Positions 1-13,669 are shown, numbered from the stretch's first letter. The stretch: DNA of 64,000 bases from Nocardioides szechwanensis (GCF_900103935.1 NZ_FNIC01000002.1:434001-498000); one strand, 5' to 3'. Notes: generated by a model not told the origin, from the letters alone. A program made the numbers and translations.

Positions 1-1060
1 GTCGCCCTACTCGGTGGCCGTCGCGCTGGCGATGACCCAGAACGGCGCCGTCGGCGAGACCCGCACCCAGATGCTCGACGTGATGGACGCCGACGACGAC
101 GCCCTCAACGAGGGTCTCAACGCCCTCACCGTCCACATCGAGTCGCTGGCCGGGACGCAGAAGCGCGCCGACGGCACCGAGGCAGAGGTCGCGCTCGACG
201 CGGCCAACGCGCTGTTCGGCGAGGAGACCATGACGTTCGAGGAGCCGTTCCTCGACACTCTCGCCCGCGAGTACGGCGCCGGGATGCGCACCGTCGACTA
301 CGTGGGAGCGACGGAGGCGGCGCGCACCGCGATCAACGAGTGGACCGCGAAGCAGACCCACGACCGGATCGAGGAGATCATCCCGCCGGACCTCCTCGAC
401 GTGACGACCCGGCTGGTGCTGGTCAACGCGATCTACCTCAAGGCCCCGTGGGAGCGGCCGTTCGAGAAGGACCTCACCGAGGACGCTCCCTTCCACCTCG
501 AGGACGGCAGCACGGTCAGCGTGCCGATGATGCGCCCGACTGACGGGCCCATCGCGCTCGGCAAGGGCGACGGCTGGCAGGCGGTCCCGCTGCCGTACGC
601 CGGCGGCCGCGTCGCCATGACCGTCGTACTGCCCGACGAGGGGCGGCTGGCCGACGTCGAGGCGCAGGTCGTCGCCGGTGGGCTGCCGGAGATCCTGGCC
701 TCGCCGAAGCCGGAGGGGGTGGGGCTGCTGCTGCCGAAGTGGACCTTCCGCACCGACGCAGCGCTGGGTGACGCCCTGATGGCGCTCGGGATGACGCTGC
801 CGTTCGAGGCCGGCAATGCGGACTTCTCGGCGATGACGACCGAGGCCGATCTCTACATCTCAGCGGTGCTTCACCAGGCGTTCATCGCCGTCGACGAGGA
901 GGGCACCGAGGCCGCGGCCGCGACGGCGGTCGTGATGATGGAGTCGTCGGCGCCCCAGCTCACGCCGGTCGTGGTCGACCGGCCGTTCCTCTTCGTCATC
1001 CACGACGTCGAGCACGGGACCCCCCTCTTCGTGGGCCGGGTGTCGGACCCCTCGGCGTAG
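1..1060 (+). CDS. Serpin family protease inhibitor, 5' truncated by window edge
   Basis: The open frame enters from the window edge and gives 352 residues of a serpin, lacking perhaps the first 50 of the usual 350-420. The first visible residues SPYSVAVALAMTQNGAVGET match the serpin helix-B region. Near the end lies the reactive-centre loop hinge EEGTEAAAAT (about 895-925), whose small residues are typical of inhibitory serpins, and then the family's C-terminal strand DRPFLFVIHD...FVGRV. Counting 17 residues from the hinge Glu places the scissile bond at Ser-Ser within MESSA; this is inference. Serpins trap serine or cysteine proteases irreversibly. Any signal peptide or lipobox is outside the window, so location is unknown. 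Confidence 0.93.
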   Translation, partial: SPYSVAVALAMTQNGAVGETRTQMLDVMDADDDALNEGLNALTVHIESLAGTQKRADGTEAEVALDAANALFGEETMTFEEPFLDTLAREYGAGMRTVDYVGATEAARTAINEWTAKQTHDRIEEIIPPDLLDVTTRLVLVNAIYLKAPWERPFEKDLTEDAPFHLEDGSTVSVPMMRPTDGPIALGKGDGWQAVPLPYAGGRVAMTVVLPDEGRLADVEAQVVAGGLPEILASPKPEGVGLLLPKWTFRTDAALGDALMALGMTLPFEAGNADFSAMTTEADLYISAVLHQAFIAVDEEGTEAAAATAVVMMESSAPQLTPVVVDRPFLFVIHDVEHGTPLFVGRVSDPSA

Positions 1061-1075
1061 ACTGAGGACCCTCAC

Positions 1076-1099
1076 CCCCCGTCAATTCGTGACTGGGGG
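1076..1099. terminator. GC-rich hairpin between serpin and mfd
   Basis: CCCCCGTCA pairs with TGAC-T-GGGGG across an ATTCG loop, with one bulged T. It lies 16 bases after the serpin stop. There is no clean T-tract, only CTGCTGTGTTG, so it may be a weak actinobacterial terminator. Confidence 0.4.
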
Positions 1100-1142
1100 C
1101 TGCTGTGTTGTCACGCCACCCCCTCACCAACAGGGAGCACCT

Positions 1143-4715
<3,573 letters not shown>

Positions 4716-4729
4716 CCCTAGGAGAACGC

Positions 4730-5431
4730 GTGAGCACCAGTCGTCGAGCCCGCCTGGCGGTGGCCACCACCGCCGCAGCCCTCGCCGTGGTCCTGACCGG
4801 GTGTGGCGTGACCGGCACCGGTTTCCAGCCCGGTGTGGCCGCCCAGGTCGACGACCGCACGGTCACCACCGACCGGGTCGACGAACTCGTCGGGCAGTAC
4901 TGCGACGCCCTCGAGGAGCAGCTCGGCGCCGACGGCTCCGTCGTACCCCTCAGCTACTTCCGCGGCGGCGTCGCCGGCCAGCTCGCGCTGGTCCTGGCGG
5001 CCGAGCAGCTGGCCGACGACCACGGCGTCGAGCCCACCACCGACTACGACCGCACCGTCTCCGGCATCGAGGCCCAGACCACCACGCTCACCGACGAGCA
5101 GCAGGAGGCCGTGATCGAGATCGAGGCGTCCTCGGCCTACGTCGCCTCCGTCCAGATCGCCGTCGGCGAGCAGCTGCTCTCCGAGGAGGGCGTGGGCGAG
5201 CCCACCAACGAGGAGGCCGGACAGCGTGGCGTCGAGGCCTTCAACGAGTGGCTCGAGACCCACGACATCGAGTTCAACCCGGAGTACGGCGTGACCATCG
5301 AGGACGGCGGTCTGGTCGCCAAGGACACGCAGGTGTCTTTCCCGGTCGGCGAGGCCGCGAAGGCGGGCCAGGCCGACGAGCCCGACCCCGGCTACGCCGA
5401 GAACCTGCCCGAGTCCCAGCGCTGCGGCTGA
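4730..5431 (+). CDS. SurA-N-like putative lipoprotein
   Basis: A 233-residue exported protein. GTG at 4730 follows AGGAG by 5 bases and starts a basic, hydrophobic signal ending in the lipobox LTGC (Cys25), so it should be lipid-anchored on the outer face of the membrane. The mature start, AAQVDDRTVTTDRVDELVGQYCDALEEQLG, resembles the N-terminal chaperone domain of SurA/PrsA foldases, but no peptidyl-prolyl isomerase domain follows. Proteins of this kind commonly sit between mfd and mazG in actinobacteria. A chaperone role in the cell envelope is inferred only from the fold resemblance. Confidence 0.8.
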   Translation: MSTSRRARLAVATTAAALAVVLTGCGVTGTGFQPGVAAQVDDRTVTTDRVDELVGQYCDALEEQLGADGSVVPLSYFRGGVAGQLALVLAAEQLADDHGVEPTTDYDRTVSGIEAQTTTLTDEQQEAVIEIEASSAYVASVQIAVGEQLLSEEGVGEPTNEEAGQRGVEAFNEWLETHDIEFNPEYGVTIEDGGLVAKDTQVSFPVGEAAKAGQADEPDPGYAENLPESQRCG

Positions 5432-5437
5432 GCCTGC

Positions 5438-6064
5438 ATGTCCGAGGTGGGGCCCGAGCCCCTGCTCGACTTCCTCGCCGTGATGCGGCGGCTGCGCGCG
5501 GAGTGCCCGTGGAAGGCCGAGCAGACCCACCGGTCGCTGGCGCGCTACCTGCTCGAGGAGACCCACGAGACCCTCGAGGCGATCGACACCGGCGACCTCG
5601 ACCATCTGCGTGAGGAGCTCGGCGACCTGCTGCTCCAGGTCTACTTCCACGCCGTCATCGCCGAGGAGACCGGCGCCTTCACGCTCGACGACGTCGCCCG
5701 CGAGATCACCGAGAAGATGGTGCGGCGCAACCCCCACGTTTTTGGCCCACACGTCTTCGGCGAGGCCGGCCGGACCCGGGACGCGGCGGCCGTCAACGAG
5801 GCCTGGGAGGCGATCAAGGCGACCGAGAAGGCGCGCACCCAGGTGACCGACGGACTGCCGCCGACCCTGCCCGCGCTGCTCTACGCCGACAAGGTGCTCG
5901 ACCGGCTCGCCCGCGCGGGCGACGCGCCGCTCCCGACGGGTGACGACCTGGGCGACCGGCTGCTGGCGCTCGTCGCCGAGGCCCGCGAGACCGGCACCGA
6001 CCCCGAGCAGTCTCTGCGCGACGCCGTACGCCGCGTGGTCGCTCAGGCGCGACCGAACGTGTAG
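5438..6064 (+). CDS. mazG: Nucleoside triphosphate pyrophosphohydrolase MazG
   Basis: 208 residues. MazG hydrolyses (d)NTPs to monophosphates and pyrophosphate, cleansing the nucleotide pool. The single MazG domain shows CPWKAEQTHRSL, then EETHETLEAI and REELGDLLLQVYFHA, which carry the acidic metal ligands (EExxE...ExxD). The ATG lies 6 bases after the lipoprotein stop, so the two are probably co-transcribed with mfd. Its last 22 bases overlap the 3' end of the convergent methyltransferase gene. Confidence 0.93.
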   Translation: MSEVGPEPLLDFLAVMRRLRAECPWKAEQTHRSLARYLLEETHETLEAIDTGDLDHLREELGDLLLQVYFHAVIAEETGAFTLDDVAREITEKMVRRNPHVFGPHVFGEAGRTRDAAAVNEAWEAIKATEKARTQVTDGLPPTLPALLYADKVLDRLARAGDAPLPTGDDLGDRLLALVAEARETGTDPEQSLRDAVRRVVAQARPNV

Positions 6065-6867
6065 CGGATCGCGACGTCGAGGGTCCCGCCGGCGTCGTCG
6101 AGCAGCCGTTCGACCCGCGTCATGATCTGCGGGTGCGACTCAGCCGGGATCGACATCCAGAGCCCGCGCATCGCGGTGCCGAGCGACCACACGCGCCACT
6201 GCTCCACATCGTCGAAGGGGACCGGGTAGGTCGCCGCCTCGGTGCGCACCTCGCCGAACCCGGCCGCGACGACCAGCTCCTCGACGCTCTCGTCCGCGGC
6301 GAAGACCTCCGGCATCCGGGTGGTAGTCGCCGCGTCCGGCGCGAGGTGCTCGCGGAAGACGTCCTCGATGGCCTGCCAGGTGGCGGGCCATGGCTGGAAC
6401 GTGGCGAACCCCAGGCGGCCGCCGGGCACCAGCAGCGCGCGCCAGCGAGTCAGCGCGGCCTGCGGGTCGGGCAGGAAGAACAGGACCAGCGACGACGCCA
6501 CCACGTCGTACGACGCCGGCGGCAGTGCCGGGTCGGCGGCATCGCCCACGGCCAGGGACACGTGGTCGAGACCGCGGTCGCGGGCGGAGGCCGTCGCCAG
6601 CTCGACCATGGTGGGCGCGATGTCGATGCCGTCCACTCTCCCGGTCGGCCCCACCGCCTCGGCCAGCGGGAAGGTCGCGGCCCCGCGACCGAAGCCGACG
6701 TCGAGCACCCGCTCACCGGTTGCGGGCTGGAGCCGGCCGACGAGCCCCTCGGCGATGGTGGTGAAGAACGGCACTCCGGACTGGTCGTAGGTCTTCGCCA
6801 GCTGGTCGAACATCGCCGCGAACATCGCCGCGACCTCGCGTGACTGATCGTCCTCGGATGCGCTCAT
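6043..6867 (-). CDS. Class I SAM-dependent methyltransferase
   Basis: 274 residues with motif I VLDVGFGRGAATFPLAE, the acidic ribose-binding stretch VDGIDIAPTM and the post-I segment SYDVVASSLVLFFLPDP. UbiE/Coq5-like in style; the substrate cannot be told. ATG at 6867 is preferred over one at 6903 because a -10-like CATACT lies exactly 6 bases upstream, which fits a leaderless transcript. It converges on mazG with a 22-base overlap and diverges from eno. Confidence 0.85.
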   Translation of the reverse strand: MSASEDDQSREVAAMFAAMFDQLAKTYDQSGVPFFTTIAEGLVGRLQPATGERVLDVGFGRGAATFPLAEAVGPTGRVDGIDIAPTMVELATASARDRGLDHVSLAVGDAADPALPPASYDVVASSLVLFFLPDPQAALTRWRALLVPGGRLGFATFQPWPATWQAIEDVFREHLAPDAATTTRMPEVFAADESVEELVVAAGFGEVRTEAATYPVPFDDVEQWRVWSLGTAMRGLWMSIPAESHPQIMTRVERLLDDAGGTLDVAIRYTFGRA

Positions 6868-6873
6868 CACCCG

Positions 6874-6879
6874 AGTATG
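6874..6879 (-). promoter_or_regulatory. -10 hexamer CATACT, leaderless spacing
   Basis: On the minus strand CATACT is followed by six bases (CGGGTG) and then the methyltransferase ATG. The same geometry recurs at many genes in this window. Confidence 0.5.
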
Positions 6880-6916
6880 GGCCCGCCTCCCGAGCCGCGC
6901 CATGACCCAGGTCTAG

Positions 6917-8236
<1,320 letters not shown>

Positions 8237-8251
8237 CCCGGAGGCTCCGAG

Positions 8252-8839
8252 ATGCCCGACAGCCGCCGTACGCCGCCCCGCGGGTCCCGCCCGCGGGGCC
8301 GCACCGGTCCCGGGCGGGTCCCGGGCCGCGGTGGTCGTGGCGCTCCGGCGCCGACGCCCGTGCGGGCTGCTGCGGCTCCCGGCGCCGAGCGGCGGCCACG
8401 GCTGACGGGCCGGGCCGCGATCCTGGTCATGGTGGTCGCGGTGCTGGCCGTCTCCTACGCCTCGTCGATGCGCGCCTACCTCGACCAGCGCGCCGAGAAC
8501 AACGCCTACCTCGAGGAGATCGCGCAGCGCTCGGCCAACATCGACGACCTCGAGCGCGAGAAGCGCCGCTGGGACGACCCGGCCTACGTGCGCTCCCAGG
8601 CCCGCGAGCGGCTCAGCTACGTGATGCCGGGGGAGACCTCCTACGTCGTGCTCGACGAGGACGGCAACCCGCTCGAGAGCGAGTCCGAGCTCAGCGACCC
8701 GGCCGCCGTCGACGCCAAGGACCCCGAGGCGTGGTGGGGTCCCGCGTGGGAGTCGGTCGAGCTCGCCGGCAACCCGCCCAAGCAAGGTCCTCCGCCGCTC
8801 ACCGAGATCGACGGCTCCGGCCAGCCCACCGGCGAGTGA
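8252..8839 (+). CDS. Septum formation initiator FtsB/DivIC-like protein
   Basis: 195 residues. A Pro/Arg-rich cytoplasmic tail (1-50) precedes one membrane segment (about 52-70, ILVMVVAVLAVSYASS), a short coiled coil (AYLEEIAQRSANIDDLEREKRRW), and the family motif WDDPAYVRSQARERLSYVMPGE. FtsB/DivIC proteins bind FtsL and FtsQ in the divisome and help trigger septal peptidoglycan synthesis. It lies 15 bases after eno, as in many actinobacteria. The disordered 65-residue tail is unconserved in look. Confidence 0.9.
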   Translation: MPDSRRTPPRGSRPRGRTGPGRVPGRGGRGAPAPTPVRAAAAPGAERRPRLTGRAAILVMVVAVLAVSYASSMRAYLDQRAENNAYLEEIAQRSANIDDLEREKRRWDDPAYVRSQARERLSYVMPGETSYVVLDEDGNPLESESELSDPAAVDAKDPEAWWGPAWESVELAGNPPKQGPPPLTEIDGSGQPTGE

Positions 8840-8842
8840 GCG

Positions 8843-9367
8843 GTGATCCAACCGAACGACGAGGCCACCGTCCAGGCCCAGCTGGGCCGCGAGCCCCGTG
8901 CCATCCACGCAGTGGGCCACCGCTGCCCGTGTGGCAACCCCGACGTCGTGACCACCGCGCCCCGGCTGCCCAACGGCACCCCGTTCCCGACGACGTTCTA
9001 CCTCACCTGCCCGCGTGCGGCCTCGCTGATCGGCACCCTCGAGGGCTCCGGACTGATGAAGGAGATGCAGGAACGGCTGTCCGACGACCCCGAGCTGGCT
9101 GCGGCCTACCGCGCCGCGCACGAGGCCTACCTCGCGACCCGCGACGAGCTCGCCCGCGAGGCGGGGCTCGACGTACCGGAGATCGCGGGCATCTCCGCCG
9201 GCGGGATGCCCGACCGGGTCAAGTGCCTCCACGTCCTGGCCGGCCACGCGCTGGCCGCCGGCCCGGGCGTCAACCCGTTCGGCGACGAGGTGCTCGAGCT
9301 GCTCGGTGACTGGTGGGCGGCCGGTCCTTGCGTCACCGTCGAGCCCGGCGAGACCGTCGAGCCATGA
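8843..9367 (+). CDS. DUF501 family protein
   Basis: 174 residues, GTG start 3 bases after the ftsB/divIC stop. It contains CPCGNPDVVTTAPRLPNGTPFPTTFYLTCPRAASLIGTLEGSGLMKEMQ in essence, with Cys pairs that could bind a metal, and the tail motif GGMPDRVKCLHVLAGHALA. The family is conserved between ftsB/divIC and ppx in actinobacteria, but its function is unknown. The stop overlaps the ppx start by four bases (ATGA), which indicates translational coupling. Confidence 0.88.
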   Translation: MIQPNDEATVQAQLGREPRAIHAVGHRCPCGNPDVVTTAPRLPNGTPFPTTFYLTCPRAASLIGTLEGSGLMKEMQERLSDDPELAAAYRAAHEAYLATRDELAREAGLDVPEIAGISAGGMPDRVKCLHVLAGHALAAGPGVNPFGDEVLELLGDWWAAGPCVTVEPGETVEP

Positions 9368-10257
9368 CCGTCGCGGCCATCGACTGCGGCACCAACACGA
9401 TCAAGCTGCTGATCGGTGACCTGCCCGACGTCGCCGTACGCGAGTCCCGGATGGTCCGCCTCGGACAGGGCGTCGACAAGACCGGCCGGCTCTCCGACGA
9501 GGCGCTGGCCCGGGTGTTCGCCGCGATCGACGACTATGCCGCCCTGATCGCCGCCCACGACGTGAGCCGGCTGCGCTTCTGCGCGACGTCGGCGAGCCGC
9601 GACGCCGACAACGCGGAGGTCTTCGGCGACGGGGTCTTCGCCCGGCTCGGCGTCCGGCCCGAGGTGCTGTCGGGCGACGAGGAGGCGGCGCTCGCCTTCG
9701 CCGGAGCGATCCGCAACCTCGCCGTCCACCCCGAGGCGCCGCTGCTCGTCGTCGACATCGGGGGCGGCTCCACCGAGCTCATCCTGGGATCGACCGCCCC
9801 GGAGTCGGCCACCTCGATGAACATCGGCTCCGTACGCCTCCACGAGCGGCACCTCCATTCCGACCCGCCGACCGCCGCTGAGGTCGCCGCGTGTGTGGCC
9901 GACATCGACGCGGCGCTCGACGCCGCCCCGGTGTCCCCGGGCGACGCGGCCACCGTGGTCGGGATCGCCGGCACCGTCACCACCGTCGCCGCCGGCGTCC
10001 TCGACCTGCCGGTCTACGAACGCACGGCGATCGACCAGCAGGTGGTCTCCGTCGACGCCGTCCACGACTTCGTCGACCGGCTGGTCGCGATGCCGGTCGC
10101 CGAGCGGCTCACGCTGCCTTACCTCCACCCCGGCCGCGCCGACGTCATCGACGCCGGGGCGCTGATCCTCTCGCGCGTCCTGCGTCGTACGACGGTCTCG
10201 ACAATGGTCGTCTCCGAGTCCGACATCCTCGACGGGATCGCCTGGTCGATCGCGTGA
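9364..10257 (+). CDS. ppx: Ppx/GppA exopolyphosphatase family protein
   Basis: 297 residues of the actin-like phosphatase fold: phosphate-1 loop [17 protein letters not shown], phosphate-2 loop [16 protein letters not shown] and the adenosine-type loop [15 protein letters not shown]. Members cut inorganic polyphosphate or pppGpp. The short single-module form resembles actinobacterial Ppx2 proteins. ATG at 9364 overlaps the DUF501 stop; an in-frame start at 9313 would sit inside that gene and is rejected. Confidence 0.92.
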   Translation: MTVAAIDCGTNTIKLLIGDLPDVAVRESRMVRLGQGVDKTGRLSDEALARVFAAIDDYAALIAAHDVSRLRFCATSASRDADNAEVFGDGVFARLGVRPEVLSGDEEAALAFAGAIRNLAVHPEAPLLVVDIGGGSTELILGSTAPESATSMNIGSVRLHERHLHSDPPTAAEVAACVADIDAALDAAPVSPGDAATVVGIAGTVTTVAAGVLDLPVYERTAIDQQVVSVDAVHDFVDRLVAMPVAERLTLPYLHPGRADVIDAGALILSRVLRRTTVSTMVVSESDILDGIAWSIA

Positions 10258-10267
10258 GCCCATCCCG

Positions 10268-10966
10268 GTGACAGAGACGCTGGCCTCGCTGGAGGCGAAG
10301 ATCGTCGAGTGCCGCCGCTGTCCGCGGCTGGTCGAGTGGCGCGAGCGGGTCGCGGTCGAGAAGCGCGCGGCGTTCGCAGACGAGACCTACTGGGGCCGGC
10401 CGATCCCCGGGTTCGGCGTGGCGCAGCCCCGGGTGCTGATCGTCGGGCTGGCGCCGGCCGCCCACGGAGGCAACCGGACCGGCCGGCTCTTCACCGGAGA
10501 CCGGTCGGGCGACTGGCTGTTCGCCAGCCTGTACCGGGTCGGGCTGGCCAACCAGCCGACCAGCACCCACGCCGACGACGGCCTCGAGCTGCGCGACACC
10601 CGGATCGTGGCCGCCGTCCGCTGCGCGCCGCCGCAGAACAAGCCGACGACCCAGGAGCGCGACAACTGCGCGCCCTGGCTCGACGTCGAGCTGCGCCTGG
10701 TCGCGCCGTCGCTGCGGACCGTCGTGGCGCTCGGCACGATCGGCTGGGACGCCGCGCTGCGGGCCTTCCGCGGCGCCGGCTGGGAGGTACCGCGCCCCAA
10801 GCCGAAGTTCGGCCACGGCGCCGAGGCGACCATCGTGACGCCGTACGGCGAGCTCCTGCTGCTCGGCTGCTACCACCCCAGCCAGCAGAACACCTTCACC
10901 GGCAAGCTCACCGAGCCGATGCTCGACGACGTGCTCGGGCGCGCCGCTGGGATACTGCCTGCGTGA
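10268..10966 (+). CDS. Uracil-DNA glycosylase, family 5 (UdgB-like)
   Basis: 232 residues. Cys15 and Cys18 (CRRCPRL) with CAPP and NCAPW downstream are the four expected ligands of a 4Fe-4S cluster. [14 protein letters not shown] is the family 5 version of the active-site motif, lacking the Asp/Asn used by family 1, and [12 protein letters not shown] is the second motif. It removes uracil or other deaminated bases from DNA, which suits a high-GC genome. The GTG start lies 10 bases after ppx and the stop overlaps the next GTG (GTGA). Confidence 0.92.
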   Translation: MTETLASLEAKIVECRRCPRLVEWRERVAVEKRAAFADETYWGRPIPGFGVAQPRVLIVGLAPAAHGGNRTGRLFTGDRSGDWLFASLYRVGLANQPTSTHADDGLELRDTRIVAAVRCAPPQNKPTTQERDNCAPWLDVELRLVAPSLRTVVALGTIGWDAALRAFRGAGWEVPRPKPKFGHGAEATIVTPYGELLLLGCYHPSQQNTFTGKLTEPMLDDVLGRAAGILPA

Positions 10967-11481
10967 CCCTCCACGCCATCACCGTCCTCGGCCACGACCG
11001 ACCCGGGATCATCGCCGAGACCACGCGGCGTCTCGCGGAGCTCGGGCTGAACCTCGAAGACTCCACGATGACCCTGCTGCGGGGTCACTTCGCGATGACG
11101 CTGATCTGTGCCGGTACGGCGAGCGACGCGGAGATCCGGGACGCGCTCGTGCCGCTGACCGCCGACGGCACCCTGACCGTGACCGTGCGTGAGGTGCCGG
11201 AGGAGCACGTCGACGCGACCGACGCGACGCCGTGGGTGCTGACCGTCCACGGGGGAGACCGCCCGGGGATCGTGTCGTCGGTGGTCAACGAGGTGGCCGC
11301 CGTGGGCGGCAACATCACCGACCTCACCACCCGGCTCGCCGGTGAGCTCTACCTGCTCGTCGCCGAGATTGACCTGCCCTCCGGGGTCGACGTGGCCGGG
11401 GTCGAGGCGGCGATCAGGTCGGCTGCCGCCAACGTCGGCGTCGTCGCGACGATGCACCCGGCGGAGACCGACGAGCTGTGA
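10963..11481 (+). CDS. Two-ACT-domain protein, GcvR-like
   Basis: 172 residues made of two ACT domains: [31 protein letters not shown] and [31 protein letters not shown]. The layout matches the GcvR family, which binds glycine-type ligands and acts through protein partners rather than DNA. There is no catalytic or DNA-binding domain. GTG at 10,963 overlaps the udgB stop, and its own stop overlaps the def start, so it lies inside a tightly coupled operon. Confidence 0.88.
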   Translation: MTLHAITVLGHDRPGIIAETTRRLAELGLNLEDSTMTLLRGHFAMTLICAGTASDAEIRDALVPLTADGTLTVTVREVPEEHVDATDATPWVLTVHGGDRPGIVSSVVNEVAAVGGNITDLTTRLAGELYLLVAEIDLPSGVDVAGVEAAIRSAAANVGVVATMHPAETDEL

Positions 11482-12032
11482 GCGACGAGCGGGTGTCCTC
11501 CTGGACGGAGGACGAGCTGGGCGTGCCCGGGCGGGTGCTGCCCGTCGTACGCGCCCCCGACGCAGTGCTCTCGACCGCCGGCGCCGAGGTCGACCCGTGC
11601 GCCGCCGAGACCGTGCAGCTGGCCGCCGACCTGGTCGCGACGATGCGCGTGAGCCCCGGGTGCGTCGGCCTCGCGGCGCCGCAGGTCGGCGTGGGAGTGC
11701 GCGTCTTCTGCGTCGACGTCGCCGAGCACCCCAAGTCGCGGACCCACCACGGCACGTTCGTCCTGTGCAACGCTGAGGTCGTGGAAGCCAGCCGCAACGA
11801 GAAGGCGAGGGAGGGCTGCATGAGCGTGCCCGACCTCACCGGCGACGTGAAGCGCGCGACCCGCGTGCTCGTGCGCGGCGCCCTGCCCGGCACCGGCGAG
11901 ACGGTCACGATCGCCACCGACGCCTTCGAGGCCCGCGCCCTCCAGCACGAGATCGACCACTGCGCCGGCCTGCTCTTCGTCGACCGCGCCGCCGGCGCCC
12001 ACGCGATCTACGCGCGCAAGACCTACTTATAG
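11478..12032 (+). CDS. def: Peptide deformylase
   Basis: 184 residues. It removes the N-formyl group from new proteins. The three metal-site motifs are present: GCVGLAAPQVG, EGCMSVP (Cys ligand) and QHEIDHCAG (HExxH ligands and catalytic Glu). GTG overlaps the ACT gene stop. The last sense codon, at 12,027-12,029, is TTA (Leu), rare in this DNA, and the gene lies 64 bases before a tRNA with a UAA anticodon. Confidence 0.95.
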   Translation: MSDERVSSWTEDELGVPGRVLPVVRAPDAVLSTAGAEVDPCAAETVQLAADLVATMRVSPGCVGLAAPQVGVGVRVFCVDVAEHPKSRTHHGTFVLCNAEVVEASRNEKAREGCMSVPDLTGDVKRATRVLVRGALPGTGETVTIATDAFEARALQHEIDHCAGLLFVDRAAGAHAIYARKTYL

Positions 12033-12040
12033 CGCGGGAC

Positions 12041-12080
12041 GTCATACGAGACGTGGATGCGACTCCACGGTCCGTATGAC
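12041..12080. terminator. Long imperfect hairpin between def and tRNA
   Basis: A 17-base arm (12,041-12,057) pairs with 12,064-12,080 at 14 of 17 positions across a 6-base loop, with outer arms GTCATACG and CGTATGAC exact. No T-tract follows. It may end the def operon or act as a processing site for the tRNA. Confidence 0.4.
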
Positions 12081-12096
12081 GACCCGGCCCAACCTC

Positions 12097-12173
12097 GCCC
12101 CCGTATCCCAACCGGCAGAGGAAGCCGCCTTAAAAGCGGTTCAGTGTGGGTTCGACCCCCACCGGGGGCACCA
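12097..12173 (+). tRNA. tRNA with UAA anticodon (reads Leu UUA), class-I shape
   Basis: GCCCCCG pairs with CGGGGGC, the discriminator is A and CCA is encoded. D arm TCCC/AGGA with GG in the loop; anticodon stem GCCGC/GCGGT with loop CTTAAAA, so anticodon TAA with A37 and A38 after it; variable loop only TCAGT; T arm GTGGG-TTCGACC-CCCAC. Leucine tRNAs normally have a long variable arm, which this one lacks, so its charging is uncertain. A 20-base copy of its 3' end lies at 13,777. Confidence 0.85.
12152..12171 (+). repeat. att-like direct repeat, left copy (in tRNA)
   Basis: TCGACCCCCACCGGGGGCAC, covering part of the T arm and the 3' acceptor strand. It is identical to the copy at 13,777-13,796. 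Confidence 0.6.
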
Positions 12174-12187
12174 TCCGAAACCCGCGA

Positions 12188-13669
12188 TCAGCGGGCCCTG
12201 ACCACGGCCTTCGCGGTGGCCGAGTTGTTCGCCTTCACCTGATCCGCTTGGGCGCCGCCGACCTTGGCTGTGATCACGACCCTCCCGGAGGCCGGCATGC
12301 GCAGAGCCAGCAGGACACGCTTGGGGGTACCCTTGGCGACCGTGCCGAGCTTGCAGGTGGCTCGGTTGCCGGACACACGGCACGAGCCCCCGAGCACGGT
12401 CGCCGACAACACCTTCGCCCTGAACGCCGTCACGGTCAGCCGCGTGCTCGTGCTGTGGTCGAGGCCCCTGTTCAGCGCGGTCGCGGTGGCGATGATGTCC
12501 GAGCCGGCGGAAGGCTTCCGGTTGGACACCGACACAGCGGCCTTTCGGTTCGAGCCTGACTCGGCCGCCCCGAGGTCGCACTTGCCGGCGATGGGACGGG
12601 CCTGGCCGCGCTGATCGGTCGGCGTGGCGCAGGTGGACGCCGCGTTGAGCGCGAGGCTTCCCGGCGCGGGAACCCGGGTGTTCGTCTGTCCACCGTTGTT
12701 GGCGAGCGCGCCGAGGCGCGTGGGACCGATCGTGCGCGTGGCAGCCGCCGCGCCGCAGCTGGTGTCGTCGAGCAGGTTCCGGCCGAGGAAGACCGGCGTC
12801 TTACCGCCCGCGGCGCAGTTGGTGCCGCCCTGCGGCAGGGCGAGGACGGAGTCGCTCACCTCGACGCTGCCGGTGCCGCCCATGTTCTGGAAGACCCCCG
12901 CGCCGAACGTGCTCGGCGCCGAGACGGTGTTGCCGGCGACGGTGGACGAGGTGAGGGTGACCGTGCTGTTCAGCCCTGCCCACACCCCGCCGCCGAGCGC
13001 CTGGGCCGAGCCAGCCATGACGGTGTTGTCGGCGATGGTGGTGTTGAGGACGGTCACGGTGCTGCTGTAGACCGACAGGCCTCCGCCGAAGGCGTTCGAG
13101 CTGGTGCTGGTCGTGCTGTTGCCGCTGATCTCGGAGTCGCGCACGGTCATGGTGCCGTTCATCGTGTAGACCGGACCGTACGCGCCCCCCGCGCCTGACG
13201 CGCTGTTGTTCGTGACCCTGATCCCCTGCAGGGTCAGGTCACCGCCGCTCTGATACACCGCCAAGGCGCCACCACCGGTCGCGCCGGTGACGGTCACACC
13301 CGAGACGTTCACGACGCCAGAGGTGACCAGGAGCATGCCGTGCGCTCCCCCGGTCGCCTGCAGGATCGTGCTGCGGGCGCCGGCGCCCCGCAGGGTGAGG
13401 TTGCTCGAGATGGTGAGTGGTGATCCCAGCGAGATGGTCATGGCGGGGACGGTGACGACGTCGGAGCCCGCGGTGGCGTTGGCCTGCTGGATGGCGGCGC
13501 GCACGGTGCAGACGCTGGTTGCGGTGGCGCAGGCCGGATCCGAGAGGTCGGCGTCAGCTGCATCGCTGTTGCTGTTGACCGTGAAGCCGGCAGCTGCCGC
13601 CGGACTGACGGGCGCGAGGGTCAGCGGTGCCAGCACGAGTGCGAGCACGATCAGGACGCGACGAGTCAT
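12188..13669 (-). CDS. Secreted parallel beta-helix protein (CSLREA / choice-of-anchor Q type)
   Basis: 493 residues. A signal peptide ends near PAAAA (about residue 27). Next is a CSLREA-like opening (FTVNSNSDAAD...CTVRAAIQQANA), then about 280 residues of Asn/Ser/Thr/Gly-rich short repeats typical of right-handed beta-helices. A choice-of-anchor Q-like segment follows (LGALANNGGQTNTRVPAPGS ... RPIAGKCDLGAAE), and last a DUF11-like beta-sandwich of about 110 residues. No LPXTG sorting signal is seen, so it is probably released. No enzyme residues can be assigned; surface binding is a guess. It is the only gene between the two tRNA-end repeats. Confidence 0.8.
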   Translation of the reverse strand: MTRRVLIVLALVLAPLTLAPVSPAAAAGFTVNSNSDAADADLSDPACATATSVCTVRAAIQQANATAGSDVVTVPAMTISLGSPLTISSNLTLRGAGARSTILQATGGAHGMLLVTSGVVNVSGVTVTGATGGGALAVYQSGGDLTLQGIRVTNNSASGAGGAYGPVYTMNGTMTVRDSEISGNSTTSTSSNAFGGGLSVYSSTVTVLNTTIADNTVMAGSAQALGGGVWAGLNSTVTLTSSTVAGNTVSAPSTFGAGVFQNMGGTGSVEVSDSVLALPQGGTNCAAGGKTPVFLGRNLLDDTSCGAAAATRTIGPTRLGALANNGGQTNTRVPAPGSLALNAASTCATPTDQRGQARPIAGKCDLGAAESGSNRKAAVSVSNRKPSAGSDIIATATALNRGLDHSTSTRLTVTAFRAKVLSATVLGGSCRVSGNRATCKLGTVAKGTPKRVLLALRMPASGRVVITAKVGGAQADQVKANNSATAKAVVRAR

